A stretch of 64,000 bases of DNA, taken from NCBI RefSeq assembly GCF_002099425.1, contig NW_018344184.1, positions 2,943,001 to 3,007,000 on the forward strand, read 5' to 3'. Each line of letters starts with the position of its first letter. Within the stretch, counting starts at the first letter, position 1. The notes beneath the pieces are model-generated. The model was not told where the DNA came from, ran no database searches, and worked only from the letters and a program-made list of their open reading frames with translations. Source of the DNA: Phascolarctos cinereus (lineage: Eukaryota > Chordata > Mammalia > Diprotodontia > Phascolarctidae). This document shows, piece after piece, positions 21,270-31,805 of the stretch. The position numbers and the translations under genes are program-made.

Positions 21270-22410
21270 TGCTTGTGAACCCCAACATTGAGACTTTTTA
21301 CTAGTATGATTTTTTATTTGAATATTCTTTCCCCATATAGATTTATATGATTGAATGACCGACCATCAATAGAATCACCAAAGTCTAACCTCATTCCCAT
21401 TGTCAGATCTCTCAACTTTCCTCCAAATCTGTGGGTCTTCCTGGACTTATGTTTGGTGTCCTGTTTGACTTAACCTCCTACCACCACCCAAACACTGACT
21501 ATGAGAGTTCACATGCCTCTTGGGAAAAAAGCAAAAGACTGGATTACTCTTTCTACTTCCTGCAGATGTTCTTTGATGAATAAAGCACTTGGTTAACAGA
21601 TTTTCTATTCTTGAGAAGTTCTTCTCAAAGTATGGTGAGCAGACCTCCATGTGGTCTGTGGGTGGCTTCTCATAATATTAATGTTTATAATACAGTAACA
21701 TCTATATTGTTGTTTCTGGCACAGTATCATAACATATCCTTCATTACTGACTCATTAAAAGAACTGTCATTCTTTTCACTCACTATGGAAAATCTTTCCA
21801 CAGTCAAAGAAAAGTGGGACATTTGATTCATGCAGTCTATCACCCTGACAAAAATAGACTATAGACCAAGCAAATTTTATAACCATTGGTCTAAATGATG
21901 AACAAGAAGCTCTATTTGTCAAGGACTGCCTGGGTGTTGATCTATATTGCTTCTTGGAGCATCTTTGTCCAGACCACATGTAAGTGATGTTCCTTCTTCG
22001 ATTTTTATGCTCAATGAAATAGCTATAGGCACTTGTTCTAGCTCTTAGCAATACCTCATCTTTATCATGCACCTGAGATCTGGTCATAGATCAATATGAG
22101 TTCAATATGGACAGCAGCTCCGTTCAATTCAATTCAATTCTAATAAATAAATGAACAAACAAATAAATAAACACGCCTTTGATTTCGCTACAGAGGTAGT
22201 TTATGCAGAAACAGAAGCTATAGGATTTGGTAAGTTAGTTTGAAGTGGGAAGTTGAGGGATAGAGAACATTGTATTGGATGAACAACAATGCCACTGAAA
22301 GAGAAGTCAAAAGAAGGAGATGATATGAGAGGAAATAGATATTTGCAGTTTGAAGTGTCAGCAAAGAATTCTGGTGGAGATATTCAGCAAATAGTAGAAA
22401 ATGTTCATGA
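21270..22410. other. No clear feature
   Basis: No confidently recognised repeat. Simple 'caatt' and 'aataa' runs occur at 22125-22165. Confidence 0.4.
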
Positions 22411-22414
22411 TGGA

Positions 22415-22605
22415 GGGAGCACAGTACAGTGGAAAGAGCATTAACTCTGGATCAGAGGATGTGGTTTCAGATTTGACCTTTGGCACCCATGTGACCTTGG
22501 GCAAATGACTTAATCTTCCTGATTCTCAGTTTCATCCTTGATAAAATGAGGAGAAGTGGTGGGCTAGATGTCCTTTGAGGTTGCTTCTACCTCTATGATC
22601 CCATA
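22415..22605 (+). mobile_element. MIR3-like SINE, nearly complete
   Basis: Sense: 'gcacagtacagtggaaagag', 'atcagaggatgtggtttcag', 'tgtgaccttgggcaaatgac', 'tcagtttcatccttgataaa' and the L3-like end 'gggctagatgtcctttgagg'. Confidence 0.82.
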
Positions 22606-22659
22606 ATTTTAAGAATGGAAGATATGACAAGATTGATGATAGAGGCTGGAGAAGGGTAA

Positions 22660-22800
22660 TATTTTAATGTATTTTATGTCATAAATGCAAGTATTCCCTC
22701 CATTGATGCAAATCATAATCCAGGTACCTGTTCTTTTCCATCCTCTGGAATTCTCACTCATATTCTCCCATACCTTCTCCACAGAGGATCTATCCAAAGT
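22660..22800 (-). repeat. Unidentified dispersed repeat, copy 1
   Basis: Shares 'gcaaatcataatc', 'gaattctcactcata' and 'ttctccacagaggatctatc' in order with 27785-27905. On the minus strand a frame reads 'VEKVWENMSENSRGWKRTG', tryptophan-rich like a retroelement ORF end. I cannot place the family. Confidence 0.6.
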
Positions 22801-23214
22801 TCTGAATGTAGGTTTTTCTCTCAGGCTTTTTTATATTTGTCACATATTGGTGACATGAGTAATTCAGGTTGTTCATCTGTTATCTCTCACTCTGGCTATG
22901 TGACTGGCACGTCTCCTTTTCTTAGATTACATTTGCTACATTTTTTCTCTTGTTTAAGTAACTTTTAGAAGTTTGCTAAAATTTATTTCATGTGGCATTG
23001 ACCTTTCCACTGCCTTTTGAATCAAACACAACTTTGATTTTTCAACAATTTCAAAATTCAAAATCATGCAACATTACCAGGGAAACATTGATATAATTGT
23101 AACACATGATCTGAAGTCGTTATCTCAACTCCCACTTAAACAGATGAGTTGGATCCTCAGAATATGACCTACTATATATTCTCAAGGATCTAGGGATCTT
23201 TCATCATTATCTAA

Positions 23215-24935
23215 TAACAAAAAGTAGGAATAAAGGGAAATTATCAATTTCATATCTCAAACTATATGATAAAGCAGTATATAAACTTGTTATGGCTAAA
23301 AATAGAAAAGTATATTAGTGGAATAGAGAAGGAAAAACTAGAAATAATTTAATTCAATAACCCAGTGTTTGATAAATCTGAAAATGTAAATTATCTAGGT
23401 AAGAATTCCCTATTTCAAAAGAATTGCTGATAAAACAGGAAAATAATCTGACAAAAAGTAAGTTTAAACTAACATATTTTGCCATGTTGTTCAGTCATTT
23501 CCAACTCTTTGTGATCTCTTTTGGGGTTTTCTCAACAAATATACTGGAGTGGTTTTCCATTTCCTTCTCCAGTGCATTTTACAGATGAAGAAGCTGAAGC
23601 AAACATGGTTAAGTGACTTGCTAAGAGTCACATAGCTAATAAATATCTGAGGCTGGATTTGAACTCAGGTCTTTATGACTCCAGGCCAGGCACTTTATTC
23701 ATTGAGCCACCTAGCTGCATATTATGCCATCTATTGCTACAATTTCAAAATGGTTACATGGACTCAATGTTAAAGATCATACCGTAGAAATTAGAAGAGA
23801 AACATATCAGAAATCTATCACAGCTATGGCCATAGGAGACAATTCTTAATCAAACAAAGGGGTAGAGGCAATTACACAAAATAAAATAGATAATTTTAAT
23901 GTCATGAAATTGAAAAGCTTTTGTACAAACACAATTACTGATGCTAAGATAAGATGGAGTAGTGTGAACTGAGAAAAAATAATTTTTGTATCAAATATAT
24001 CTCCTCAGAGTCTAATATCCAAGACATAAAGACAACTAATGGAAATATATAAGGTCAAATACCATTCCCAATTCATAAAAGGACAAAGGGTGTAAATAGT
24101 TTTTGAAAGACAAATTGGAAGCTACAATCAGCTTATAAAAAATGTTCCAAATCTAAAAATATGAGAAGTGCAAATAAGTAAAAGATAATTTTGAGGTTTC
24201 ACTTAGCACGTATAAGTTGTCAAAGATGACAAAGATGAGATTAGTCAGTGCTGGTGGGGTTGCAGACATCCCAATGCACTGTTGGTGGAGCTGTAAATTA
24301 GTCCAGACACTCTGGAAAAGCAATTTGTAGTTATGTTAAGAGAGGAGCTAAAATGTCCATATCCTACTACTCAGAGATTCCACTGTTTGGCATAAACACC
24401 AAGTAGATCAATTTCATAAAGAAAGTTTCCAACACATTAAACAATTTATAACCACACTTTTTGTAGTAGCAAAGACCTGGAAACAAAGCAGATGACTGAC
24501 TATTCATTAGGAAATTACTAAACTGTGGTATATGAATGTATCAGGCTACCATTGTGCTGTAAAGGCATGAAAATTGATATGAACCTATGTTAAATGCAGT
24601 AAGCAGAGCTTGAAAAATAATATACACAATTTGTACAACAAGGTAAATGAAAAGAAAAACAGAAAAACAATTGTAACTGAAGGCTGCCAGAGTATAATGA
24701 CCAAATTATGATTTGGTCATAATGATCAAAGAAGAGTTATAAAAAGGTATCTCTGTTTATTTACAGAAGGGAGAGACTATGAGTGTGGAACACAGCATGC
24801 AGCACCAGATTTTTTCAATTTGTTTGTTTTTCTGAACTTTTTCTCCTATTTTTTATTCTTTATGGGATGTAGTTAATTGGAAGGATACATGGTTATGCAA
24901 TAACAAATATATCAATGATTGTTAAAAAAAAATCC
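23215..24935 (+). mobile_element. L1 LINE, 3' part, split by a SINE
   Basis: Late ORF2 and 3' UTR of L1 in sense: 'caatttcatatctcaaacta' (cf. ...FKLYYKA...), 'ggaggcaattacac'-like middle, 'aagatgacaaagatgagatt', 'cactgttggtggagctgtaa', 'cagacactctggaaaagcaa' (cf. HCWWDCKLVQPLWKS) and the 3' UTR to an A run near 24930. A MAR1 SINE with target-site duplication interrupts it at 23486-23717. Many stops. Confidence 0.85.
23486..23717 (-). mobile_element. MAR1-type SINE with target duplication
   Basis: Antisense MAR1 ('gttgttcagtcatttccaac' through 'ttgagccacctagctg'). It is flanked by a 13-bp target-site duplication, catattttgccat (23473-23485) and catattatgccat (23718-23730), one mismatch. Inserted in an L1. 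Confidence 0.93.
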
Positions 24936-25134
24936 TTCACAATTTCCCAAATGAAATCTAACCTACTCTTTTCATTCTCTTCAAACTGAGACCCAAGTAA
25001 TTGTCTATCTGCTGTGCCTGATCTGAAGAGATATAAGGATGTGCTAATGCAATAGATTAGCCATCTAGCTGTCGTTATCTAGATAGAGCATTCTATATAT
25101 TTAATTTTTTCTAATTGGATTATTGAGAAAGAAG

Positions 25135-25245
25135 GTGGCAGAGTAGATAAAGAACTAACTCTGGATTCAAAAAGACCTAGGTTCAAATCTTTACTCTGAT
25201 ATGCACTGTCTATGTGACTCTGGTAAATCATTTAACCTATGAGTT
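25135..25245 (+). mobile_element. MIR-type SINE
   Basis: Sense: 'ctctggattcaaaaagacct', 'aggttcaaatctttactctg', 'ctctggtaaatcatttaacc'. It may extend to about 25340 with a different tail ('gcagagagcctacattgatg', 'aaattcctcacgaggacct'). Confidence 0.72.
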
Positions 25246-26146
25246 CACTTAGTCAACCCTTTAAAACTCTAAGGTGCAGAGAGCCTACATTGATGAGGAA
25301 ATTCCTCACGAGGACCTCCGTATGCCAATGGAATCAGAGAGCAGGTAAAACAAATAAACATCAATTTGTTAGCCTGATCTCTTCTGAGAAATCATATATC
25401 ATTGAGGAGGTTCTACAGTATTGGAGGGATTGATGCAATCAGCATAATATCATGCACAAAAACAGGCTATGTGGAAGATTTCATCTCTAGGGAATCTCTC
25501 TTTATTTGAATCTGAGTAAGAAATCAACCACTATTGGAGTGAAGACCTTTAATGGACACATATTCCCCTGTTTTATGTCTCTTTATATTCATAATCAGAG
25601 GGTTATTGGATAATGTCATTGCTGCAGTTTTATCTTCTTAAAAATAATTATACTTCATATATTTTAACATTCATTTTTAAAAATTTTGAGTTCTCAGTTC
25701 TCTCCCTCCTTTCAGCCACTCCTCCACTCATTAAGAAAGCAAGCAATACAATATCAATTACACATGTTAATGTGATTTTATTTATCAAGAAATTTTGTAT
25801 ACTATCGGCATGTGCATGAGAGAATACAAATCTTTATGGCTGAATTTTGCTTTAAAAAATGGAAGAATCTCATTCATCCATTCATTTGTTTTGTTAATTA
25901 GATAAAGAGATATTTGGCTACCATAAGAGAGTCATAGATACTCTTACCATTTACCAGTGATTCAACAAAATTTGTTGTTGTTGTTTGACCTGTGCATCAA
26001 TGTTTTTGGCAATGAAGAAAGCAACAAATGAAAGGATCTTAAATTCTCTGCTCAGCAATTTATGATGAGACTATAAGATGTGGTCAGCTATAGAAAGTTG
26101 ATTATGAAAGCCTGCCTGTTCCCCTGTCATATTTTCATCAAGAATA

Positions 26147-26150
<4 letters not shown>
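25246..26150. other. No clear feature
   Basis: A possible SINE tail to about 25340, then AT-rich sequence without recognised repeat or coding signature. Confidence 0.4.

Positions 26151-26192
<42 letters not shown>
26151..26192 (+). repeat. (GT)21 microsatellite
   Basis: Forty-two bases of uninterrupted GT. Confidence 0.98.
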
Positions 26193-26196
<4 letters not shown>

Positions 26197-26690
26197 TATT
26201 TTCATGATAACTTTATAAAGATAAGACAGGGAAAGAGGTCAGCCATTAATGTCATCTCAGTTATGATTTTGCTACTGAAATTCCCATGTTAACATCATTC
26301 TTTTGATGTCATCTTCTTCTTGAGATAGCTTATAAAAAATGATCCCTCAATGCTTTCAGAACTGTCACTTCTAGCAGAGATGTCCTCTATATGTATTTGG
26401 TTAGGTGCAGTCGCTATTCTTTATTTCATCATTCTTAGAGTGTTTTTACTTTCTCGTACTGTCTGGCACATCATAGATGATTGTTGATTGACTCAAAGGC
26501 TAAGACAGTCAAATCCAAATGTGATGATTCCATTGTCATTACTGTTGAAAATCAATCCTTCAAGAAACCCGAATGAATAACTTTCATTTTCTTTTTGGGT
26601 TAGTTTGATGCTCATGTTAAGGTTTCTGGGGACTTATTATTACCTGCTATTCTTTTTGTCAGTTTATGAAGGTGATGGCACTGATCATCT
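26193..26690. other. Mostly unrecognised
   Basis: Only a short L2-like terminus is visible at 26455-26500 ('ctggcacatcatagatgatt', 'gttgattgactca'). Confidence 0.4.
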
Positions 26691-26694
26691 TTAA

Positions 26695-26830
26695 CCCTAT
26701 TAAATTAAATGCAATATTTATTAAGTACCTGTAATATACTATGGGTGTATGTGTCAGGTGCTAGTGACACAAAGACAAAAACAAAAACAATCCTTATACT
26801 TAAGACGTCTATATTCTACTGAGGGATATG
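26695..26830 (-). mobile_element. L2 LINE 3' end
   Basis: Antisense: 'gcaatatttattaagtacct', 'gtgtcaggtgctagtgacac', 'caatccttatacttaagacg', 'ttctactgaggga'. Confidence 0.72.
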
Positions 26831-27002
26831 CTATCCTCCATTCTGATATTGTGAATGAATTTGTATTAGAAGCTGATATTTTCTGTTGTTGTCTCTTTCT
26901 ACTTGGCAAGGAAGATCAAATATTTGCTGGTTAATGTGAGGTTTGGGGGTTGGTTTTTTTTGTTCTTTTGCTACTTCATTATTATGATTTCTATAACTTA
27001 GT

Positions 27003-27268
27003 TGGGCAGCTAGGTTATGCAATGGAAACAGTACTGGGTATGGAGTCAGGAAGACTCATCCTTCTGAGTTCAAATCTGGCCTCACACGCTTAACAACTGT
27101 GTGACCTTGGGCAAGTCACTTAACCCTATTTGTCTCAGTTCCTCATCTATAAATGAGCTGGAGGAAGAAACATCAAACCACTCCAGTACCTTTGCCGAGA
27201 AGACCCCAAATAGAGTTAACAAAGAGTCAGATATGACTAAAATGACTGAACAATAAACAACAACAATA
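27003..27268 (+). mobile_element. MAR1-type SINE, full length
   Basis: Sense, from tRNA-like head 'ggcagctaggttatgcaatg' through 'gagttcaaatctggcctcac', 'cttgggcaagtcacttaacc', 'aaaccactccagtacctttg' and RTE-like tail 'gagtcagatatgactaaaat', to an ACAA-rich end. Confidence 0.92.
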
Positions 27269-27439
27269 AATTGGATAAAAAATTGGCAGAAAATGTTGCT
27301 AATCAAAGTCCGTGACTTTGCTTCTTTCCATTTTTAATTTTCAGTGCTTATGGCTCATTTGAATTGAATAGGTTGAAGTTGTTGCAATTGCATATATTAT
27401 CTTCTCAGCTTTATCTTTTCTTTAGATTTTGTTGATTTT

Positions 27440-27765
27440 GCTCTATTAGAAGAAGATGATAGATGACTGTTGCCCTTTGTGCTCAAAGAGAACCAAAATG
27501 ACATCACTATATTGGGGTTAAGGTACAGTGTGTCTGACTGTGGCTGATTAGATCGATGCAATCTTGAAGGTTCTATTGCAATTGGGCCCAAATAGTCCAT
27601 ATGAACATTTGGGGTGAGTTGCCTCTAAATTTGCACATCTTGTGGTTCCTTTGAGCTACTGAAATACTGCTTTGCTCATAGAGCACAGTGTCTTCTTTGA
27701 TATGGGCATGCCATGCTGAACCACCCTGTGCTTTCATTAGTTGGCTTACTTTAGTGCTTAAATGG
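27440..27765 (-). mobile_element. LINE 3' end, same family as 12842-13130
   Basis: Plus-strand text 'aaccaaaatgacatcactat', 'tggggttaaggtacagtgtg' and 'gtctgactgtggctgattag' is the reverse complement of the 12842-13130 element. Continuing to 'catgccatgctgaaccaccc', it extends about 50 bp further 5' in the element than that copy. Confidence 0.75.
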
Positions 27766-27784
27766 GTCTATAACATTGTCATTA

Positions 27785-27905
27785 CTATTATTCTCCCATT
27801 AGTGCAAATCATAATCTATCCACACCTTATCTTTCAGGCTTTGTAATTCTCACTCATATATTTCCCCCAAACTTCACCACAGAACCTCTCCCTAAAGCAT
27901 TCAGA
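27785..27905 (-). repeat. Unidentified dispersed repeat, copy 2
   Basis: Counterpart of 22660-22800, same orientation: 'gtgcaaatcataatctatcc', 'taattctcactcatatattt' and 'accacagaacctctccctaa'. It lies between two LINE fragments of the same orientation and may be part of one of them. Confidence 0.6.
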
Positions 27906-27959
27906 GAACAGTTTATGAAACACCTATTGGCAGCCAGGTGTTTCTCTTATGTAATGTTC

Positions 27960-28470
27960 TTGCTTTCTTAATTTTTATTTGAGTGTTCACCATATCCAGT
28001 GCTTTCCAACATGCTTCTGGAAGAAGGAGTGCATGACATACAAGGCGTTAGCATTTTGAATAGATTACAGACCTCTGTTCTCTTTCATTTCTTGCAATTG
28101 GTCTGTATTTTCAATGCACATTTTGCCATTCTTCTCTTGGCTTACTTTTGCATTGAAATCAACAACTATCAAGAAATAGGTTGACTAAATATGGAGGATC
28201 TTAAGTTCTTCATGGAATTTCTCCAGTTCTTTATCTTTTGCAAAAGAGGTTGACATATAAACTGCAATTATTTTCATGATGGTCTTTGGTTATCCTCACC
28301 TCAAGCACTGTAAGTCAAGACTACAAAATATTGTACAAAATGTTGGGTCTTTTAAAAAATATAGTCTTTGTGTTCCCAATGAAACCACCTATATTTTCCT
28401 CTCAGACAGAGACTTTGAGCCATATTTCCATTTCACTGCCTTTGGCTTCCTTTAGTGCAATAATGCCAAA
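27960..28470 (-). mobile_element. RTE LINE, endonuclease region
   Basis: Minus-strand translation gives 'KELEKFHEELKILHI', 'FLIVVDFNAKVS', 'NANALYVMHSFFQKH' and 'GKHWIW', matching the RTE endonuclease core (FYEELE..., IVMGDFNAKVG, ...LYIMNTFFQK, GRKWTW). The catalytic 'GDFNA' reads 'VDFNA' here and stops are present, so the copy is dead. Same clade as 2690-5095. Confidence 0.8.
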
Positions 28471-28915
28471 ATATTAAAGTGATTCAGTGCTGTCCTCAAT
28501 ATGATAATTAGACAGCATCTTACATTCTTTGTCTAATATCATTAGACATTACATTTCGAGAATAATAGCAGTTATTGTTTCTAAATATTCAAAAAAACCA
28601 GGATGATTCTTAATACGCTTGGCCTTCTATTCTACTTTTCCAGCATTATGACAGAAGGGCATGTACAGAACTGAGAATAATTTAAAACTTTTATTTGTCA
28701 TGGATTATGAAGAAAGTCTACAAGTAATGATGTTTTCTGTATCTATCTCCCTTGTTCTTTAAAAAACAAAAACAACAACAAAAGCCAGACTTACTCTTTG
28801 CTTACTGTTATATAGGTCATCTATTAATAGTAATTATAATAGAATCAATATTCATGTAGAACTTTGGCGTTATAGAGTGCTTTCCTTTACACTTTGTAAG
28901 GCTGATAGCTTAAGT
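28471..28915. other. No recognised feature
   Basis: AT-rich; an A/CAA run at 28760-28785. May be eroded LINE continuing from 28470. Confidence 0.4.
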
Positions 28916-28916
28916 G

Positions 28917-29060
28917 TTAGGATCATAGATGCAGAGCTGGAAGAAATCATAGAGGCAATCTAACCCAAGACCTTTGGTTTTATTTGTTTTTGTTTTTGTT
29001 TTTTAACAAATAAGGAGAATGATGTTCAGAGAGGTGAAAAACCCTGATGACACAAACTTC
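28917..29060 (-). mobile_element. MIR3-like SINE fragment
   Basis: Antisense: 'aggatcatagatgcagagct', 'ggaagaaatcatagaggcaa', then a T-rich expansion and 'gatgttcagagaggtgaaaa'. Confidence 0.65.
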
Positions 29061-29071
29061 TGATTAGGCTC

Positions 29072-29240
29072 ATAGTATCATGTATTCAGAGCTGGAAGGG
29101 ACCTTAAAAGTCATTGAGTGTAACCTCATAATTTTTCATGCAAGGAAACAGCTTGTAAATATCTAAGTCTGGATTTGAACTCAGATCTTCTTAACTTCAA
29201 GAAAAAAATTGACTTTACACTATGCTGTCTCTTAAAACAC
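29072..29240 (-). mobile_element. MIR3-like SINE
   Basis: Antisense, directly following another copy: 'catagtatcatgtattcaga', 'gctggaagggaccttaaaag', 'ctggatttgaactcagatct', 'cactatgctgtctctt'. Confidence 0.72.
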
Positions 29241-29244
29241 CACC

Positions 29245-29638
29245 TAGCCCATTGAAGAATCTCAAATACCTGAGCCTTTACTTGCACTTTCCAGTTTAAT
29301 AAAAATTGTGGTACTTGGTATTTAGATATAAGGTTAAGGTTATGGCCAAACTCAAAATAAAGTTGCCCAATCAAAGTCATTTCCCAATAATATCCTTTTT
29401 AGAACCAAGTTTCACTTTATAGTCCCTGTTAGAAGCTTTCCAGTCAATCCCTGGAGACAAGACCACCTTTGACTACAGTTCAGGTTAATTCCTTGTGGTT
29501 CATCAAAATCTCAGGTTATCATAGAGAGATATTAAATACTTTATCCAGTTAACCTAAAATCTATTGAAAGCTATTCCTCTTTAGAAAATTGTAGCTTCCA
29601 TAATGATTTAAGTTGACAAGAAAACCCTATTATAAATA
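29245..29638. other. No recognised feature
   Basis: No repeat family or coding signature seen. Confidence 0.4.
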
Positions 29639-29639
29639 G

Positions 29640-29765
29640 ATATAGAGCTCAAAGTGACCTTAGAGAACATTTAGTTTCTATCCCTTATTTTACAGATGAG
29701 GAAAATGAGGACAAGAAAGCACTAGCTAAGTCAAGGTCAGACGAGTACAGAGCAGTGATGATATA
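29640..29765 (-). mobile_element. MIR3-like SINE fragment
   Basis: Antisense: 'gatatagagctcaaagtgac', 'cttagagaacatttagtttc', 'ttttacagatgaggaaaatg'. Confidence 0.68.
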
Positions 29766-29766
29766 A

Positions 29767-29960
29767 TAGGAATATAGATGGAGAGTTGCAAGTGCCCTAG
29801 AGACTATCCGATCCAACCCTCTTATTTTACAGATGAGAAAGCTAAGGCTCAGAGATGTTAAATAATTTGTCCAATGTCACACTGGCAGCAAATGTAAAGG
29901 TGGCATTTGAACCCTGGTCTTTTGACTCTAAAGTTAGTATTCTTTCTATTGTATCATGAA
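29767..29960 (-). mobile_element. MIR3-like SINE
   Basis: Antisense and abutting the previous copy: 'actatccgatccaaccctct', 'ttttacagatgagaaagcta', 'ttgtccaatgtcacactggc', 'gaaccctggtcttttgactc'. Confidence 0.75.
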
Positions 29961-30034
29961 TTCAAATCCAGGTGACCTGACTTCAAAATGGGTCTTCTTT
30001 CTAATATGTATTATATGTTAGAGTTAGAATATTT

Positions 30035-30190
30035 ACTGGACTTAGAGTTAGGGTACTCTTGTTCAAAATTTGGCACCATAACTTATTGCCCATATAACTA
30101 CGGGTAACCTACTTAACTCCTTATTCCTCATTTTAAAATTAGAAGGTTGGACTAGGTGACTTTGATGACCTCTTTCTGCCCTGAATGCCT
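30035..30190 (+). mobile_element. MIR3-like SINE
   Basis: Sense: 'acttagagttagggtactct', 'ctacgggtaacctacttaac', 'tcctcattttaaaattagaa', 'ggactaggtgactttgatga'. Confidence 0.68.
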
Positions 30191-30274
30191 ACAAGGTACG
30201 TCTTCTTTGATTTTTTTTAAGCCATGTTTCATGTTCCTGCTCATGTTTTCCATTTACCTTCTACTCAGCACAAG

Positions 30275-30361
30275 AGTATTTTGTTCCTAACAGAAAAAGC
30301 ATGTAGACAAAAGACATAAGTATTTTGTTCTAACAGAAAAAGCATGTAGACAAAAGACATA
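30275..30361 (+). repeat. 44/43-bp tandem duplication
   Basis: Unit 1 (30275-30318) and unit 2 (30319-30361) differ only by one base deletion. Each contains 'agcatgtagacaaaagacat'. Not part of a recognised microsatellite. Confidence 0.95.
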
Positions 30362-30646
30362 TTGACATGGCATTTCAGCTTTAGGCTAGCCGTCTCCTTA
30401 AAATGAAGAGATGAGAAGCTACGATATCTAATGTTTAAAGCCTTGCTTTAAACAGTATTCTATGATCTTCTTTGGCAGCCCACTCTAATATTCTACTACC
30501 CTCATAAGAGTAAAATGTCTTTCTTATGTGTAATCCAATCCCCTTTCCTACTGTATTTTCTGAGCATTCTATGAATTGACAGTCAAGTCAAGTCAAATCA
30601 ACAAGCATTTAAACACCTACTGTATGGGCCGGGCACTGTGCTAGGC

Positions 30647-31339
30647 TTGTGTATAGTTGGCCTTCATTCTTGAAGGGGACCATGACACCAGGGAGATGAT
30701 GACATGACTTGCAATTGACTTTGATTTGAGTGAGGGAGGGCTGTGCAAAGTCACTGGGCTCATTTTCTCCTCCAGAGCCATCTGGATCCAGTGGCCAGAT
30801 ATCAATCAGGACTGGAGAAGGCCCAGAAAGCAGTGGGAGACCTAGGCCTTTTTAAGCTAAGGTCTTTCCAGGTTCTTACTTTGAATGAGACAACACCCAT
30901 TCAGTGAATAGACCACTTTAAGAAGTGATCCAAGGGATGGCCCCTTTAATTATAATAAAAAATCAAACTGGGAGAGGAAGACCCTCAGGATTGCTGGCCA
31001 AAAGAGAAAAGGTGGCTATTTACTTTCACTCTGAGCCCAGAGGGCCCAAAAAGTAACCATTAAGTGGTTCTTGGGCAGGGACTTATTGTTGTCCAATCCA
31101 TGAGATCCAGAGTGAATTGGGTTTAAAAGGCTTGGTCTTTGAGAAAGAAGTCCATCCAGTAAACCTCAAGTTAACTAGGTAGCTTTTGGCCACCAAAATT
31201 TGTCCTCCTTTGGGCAGAACCCCTCAGGTAAGGGCAGAGAAGGAGAAGAAAAGAAGAGGAGAGAAGAGGGGAGGGAGAGGAGAGGACAAGCTGAGTTGCC
31301 CAACTGGAACTGGCCAGCAGGGTCTTCATTCAGGCAGCT
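30647..31339 (-). mobile_element. 693-bp retroelement inserted in L2
   Basis: Bounded by an imperfect 11-bp target duplication, ctgtgctaggc (30636-30646) and ctgtgccaggc (31340-31350). Its low-coordinate end 'ttcattcttgaaggggacca' reads on the minus strand as the same 3' tail as the LINE at 12842-13130 ('ggtcctcttcaagaac...'), but the body is different. No coding frame recognised. It looks like a non-autonomous or related element using that LINE tail. Confidence 0.68.
31236..31286 (+). repeat. 51-nt polypurine tract
   Basis: Uninterrupted A/G run inside the 693-bp insertion. The frames over it are Arg/Glu/Gly-rich artefacts. Confidence 0.9.
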
Positions 31340-31439
31340 CTGTGCCAGGCACTGGAGATATGGAAAAAGACAAAAACAGTCCCTGAAGGAGTTCAAAGTC
31401 TGATTGGGGAGATGATATGCAAACATCTATATATAAACG

Positions 31440-31653
31440 ATATAAATAAATAAATAAATAGATACATATATAAATACATATGAATTTGCCTTCAATTTAT
31501 CATACATGTAGTATATGTGCATTATATATATCAGCCTTCCTTCAATCTTTCCCACTCACATATGTACTAACATACATGTACATATGACACACATATGCAC
31601 ACATACCACACATACAAATGATACATCACATAAATACATACATATAATATGAG

Positions 31654-31699
<46 letters not shown>

Positions 31700-31725
31700 G
31701 TATACACACACACATATGTTAAGGA
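31440..31725. repeat. AT-rich microsatellite cluster
   Basis: (TAAA)n at 31440-31462, degenerate ACATA, then (TA)n at 31654-31700 and a short CA run. Confidence 0.93.
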
Positions 31726-31805
31726 AAGGCACTTAGATTAAGGAGGATTGGGAAAGAATTCTTGCAGTATACATTATTTTATCTGAGACTTGAATGAAGC
31801 CATAT

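Larger units (their letters stand above)
30578..31805 (-). mobile_element. L2 LINE 3' part, split
   Basis: Antisense L2 in three parts: 30578-30646 ('caacaagcatttaaacacct'), 31340-31440 ('ctgtgccaggcactggagat', 'acaaaaacagtccctgaagg') and 31728-31805 ('ggattgggaaagaattcttg', 'gagacttgaatgaagcc'). A 693-bp element splits the first two; ATA/TA repeats separate the last two. Confidence 0.8.

Noticed and set aside
21610-21665. MER5/Charlie-like wording ('ttctcaaagtatggtgagca')
   Set aside because: Too short, and the rest of a MER5-type element cannot be followed.
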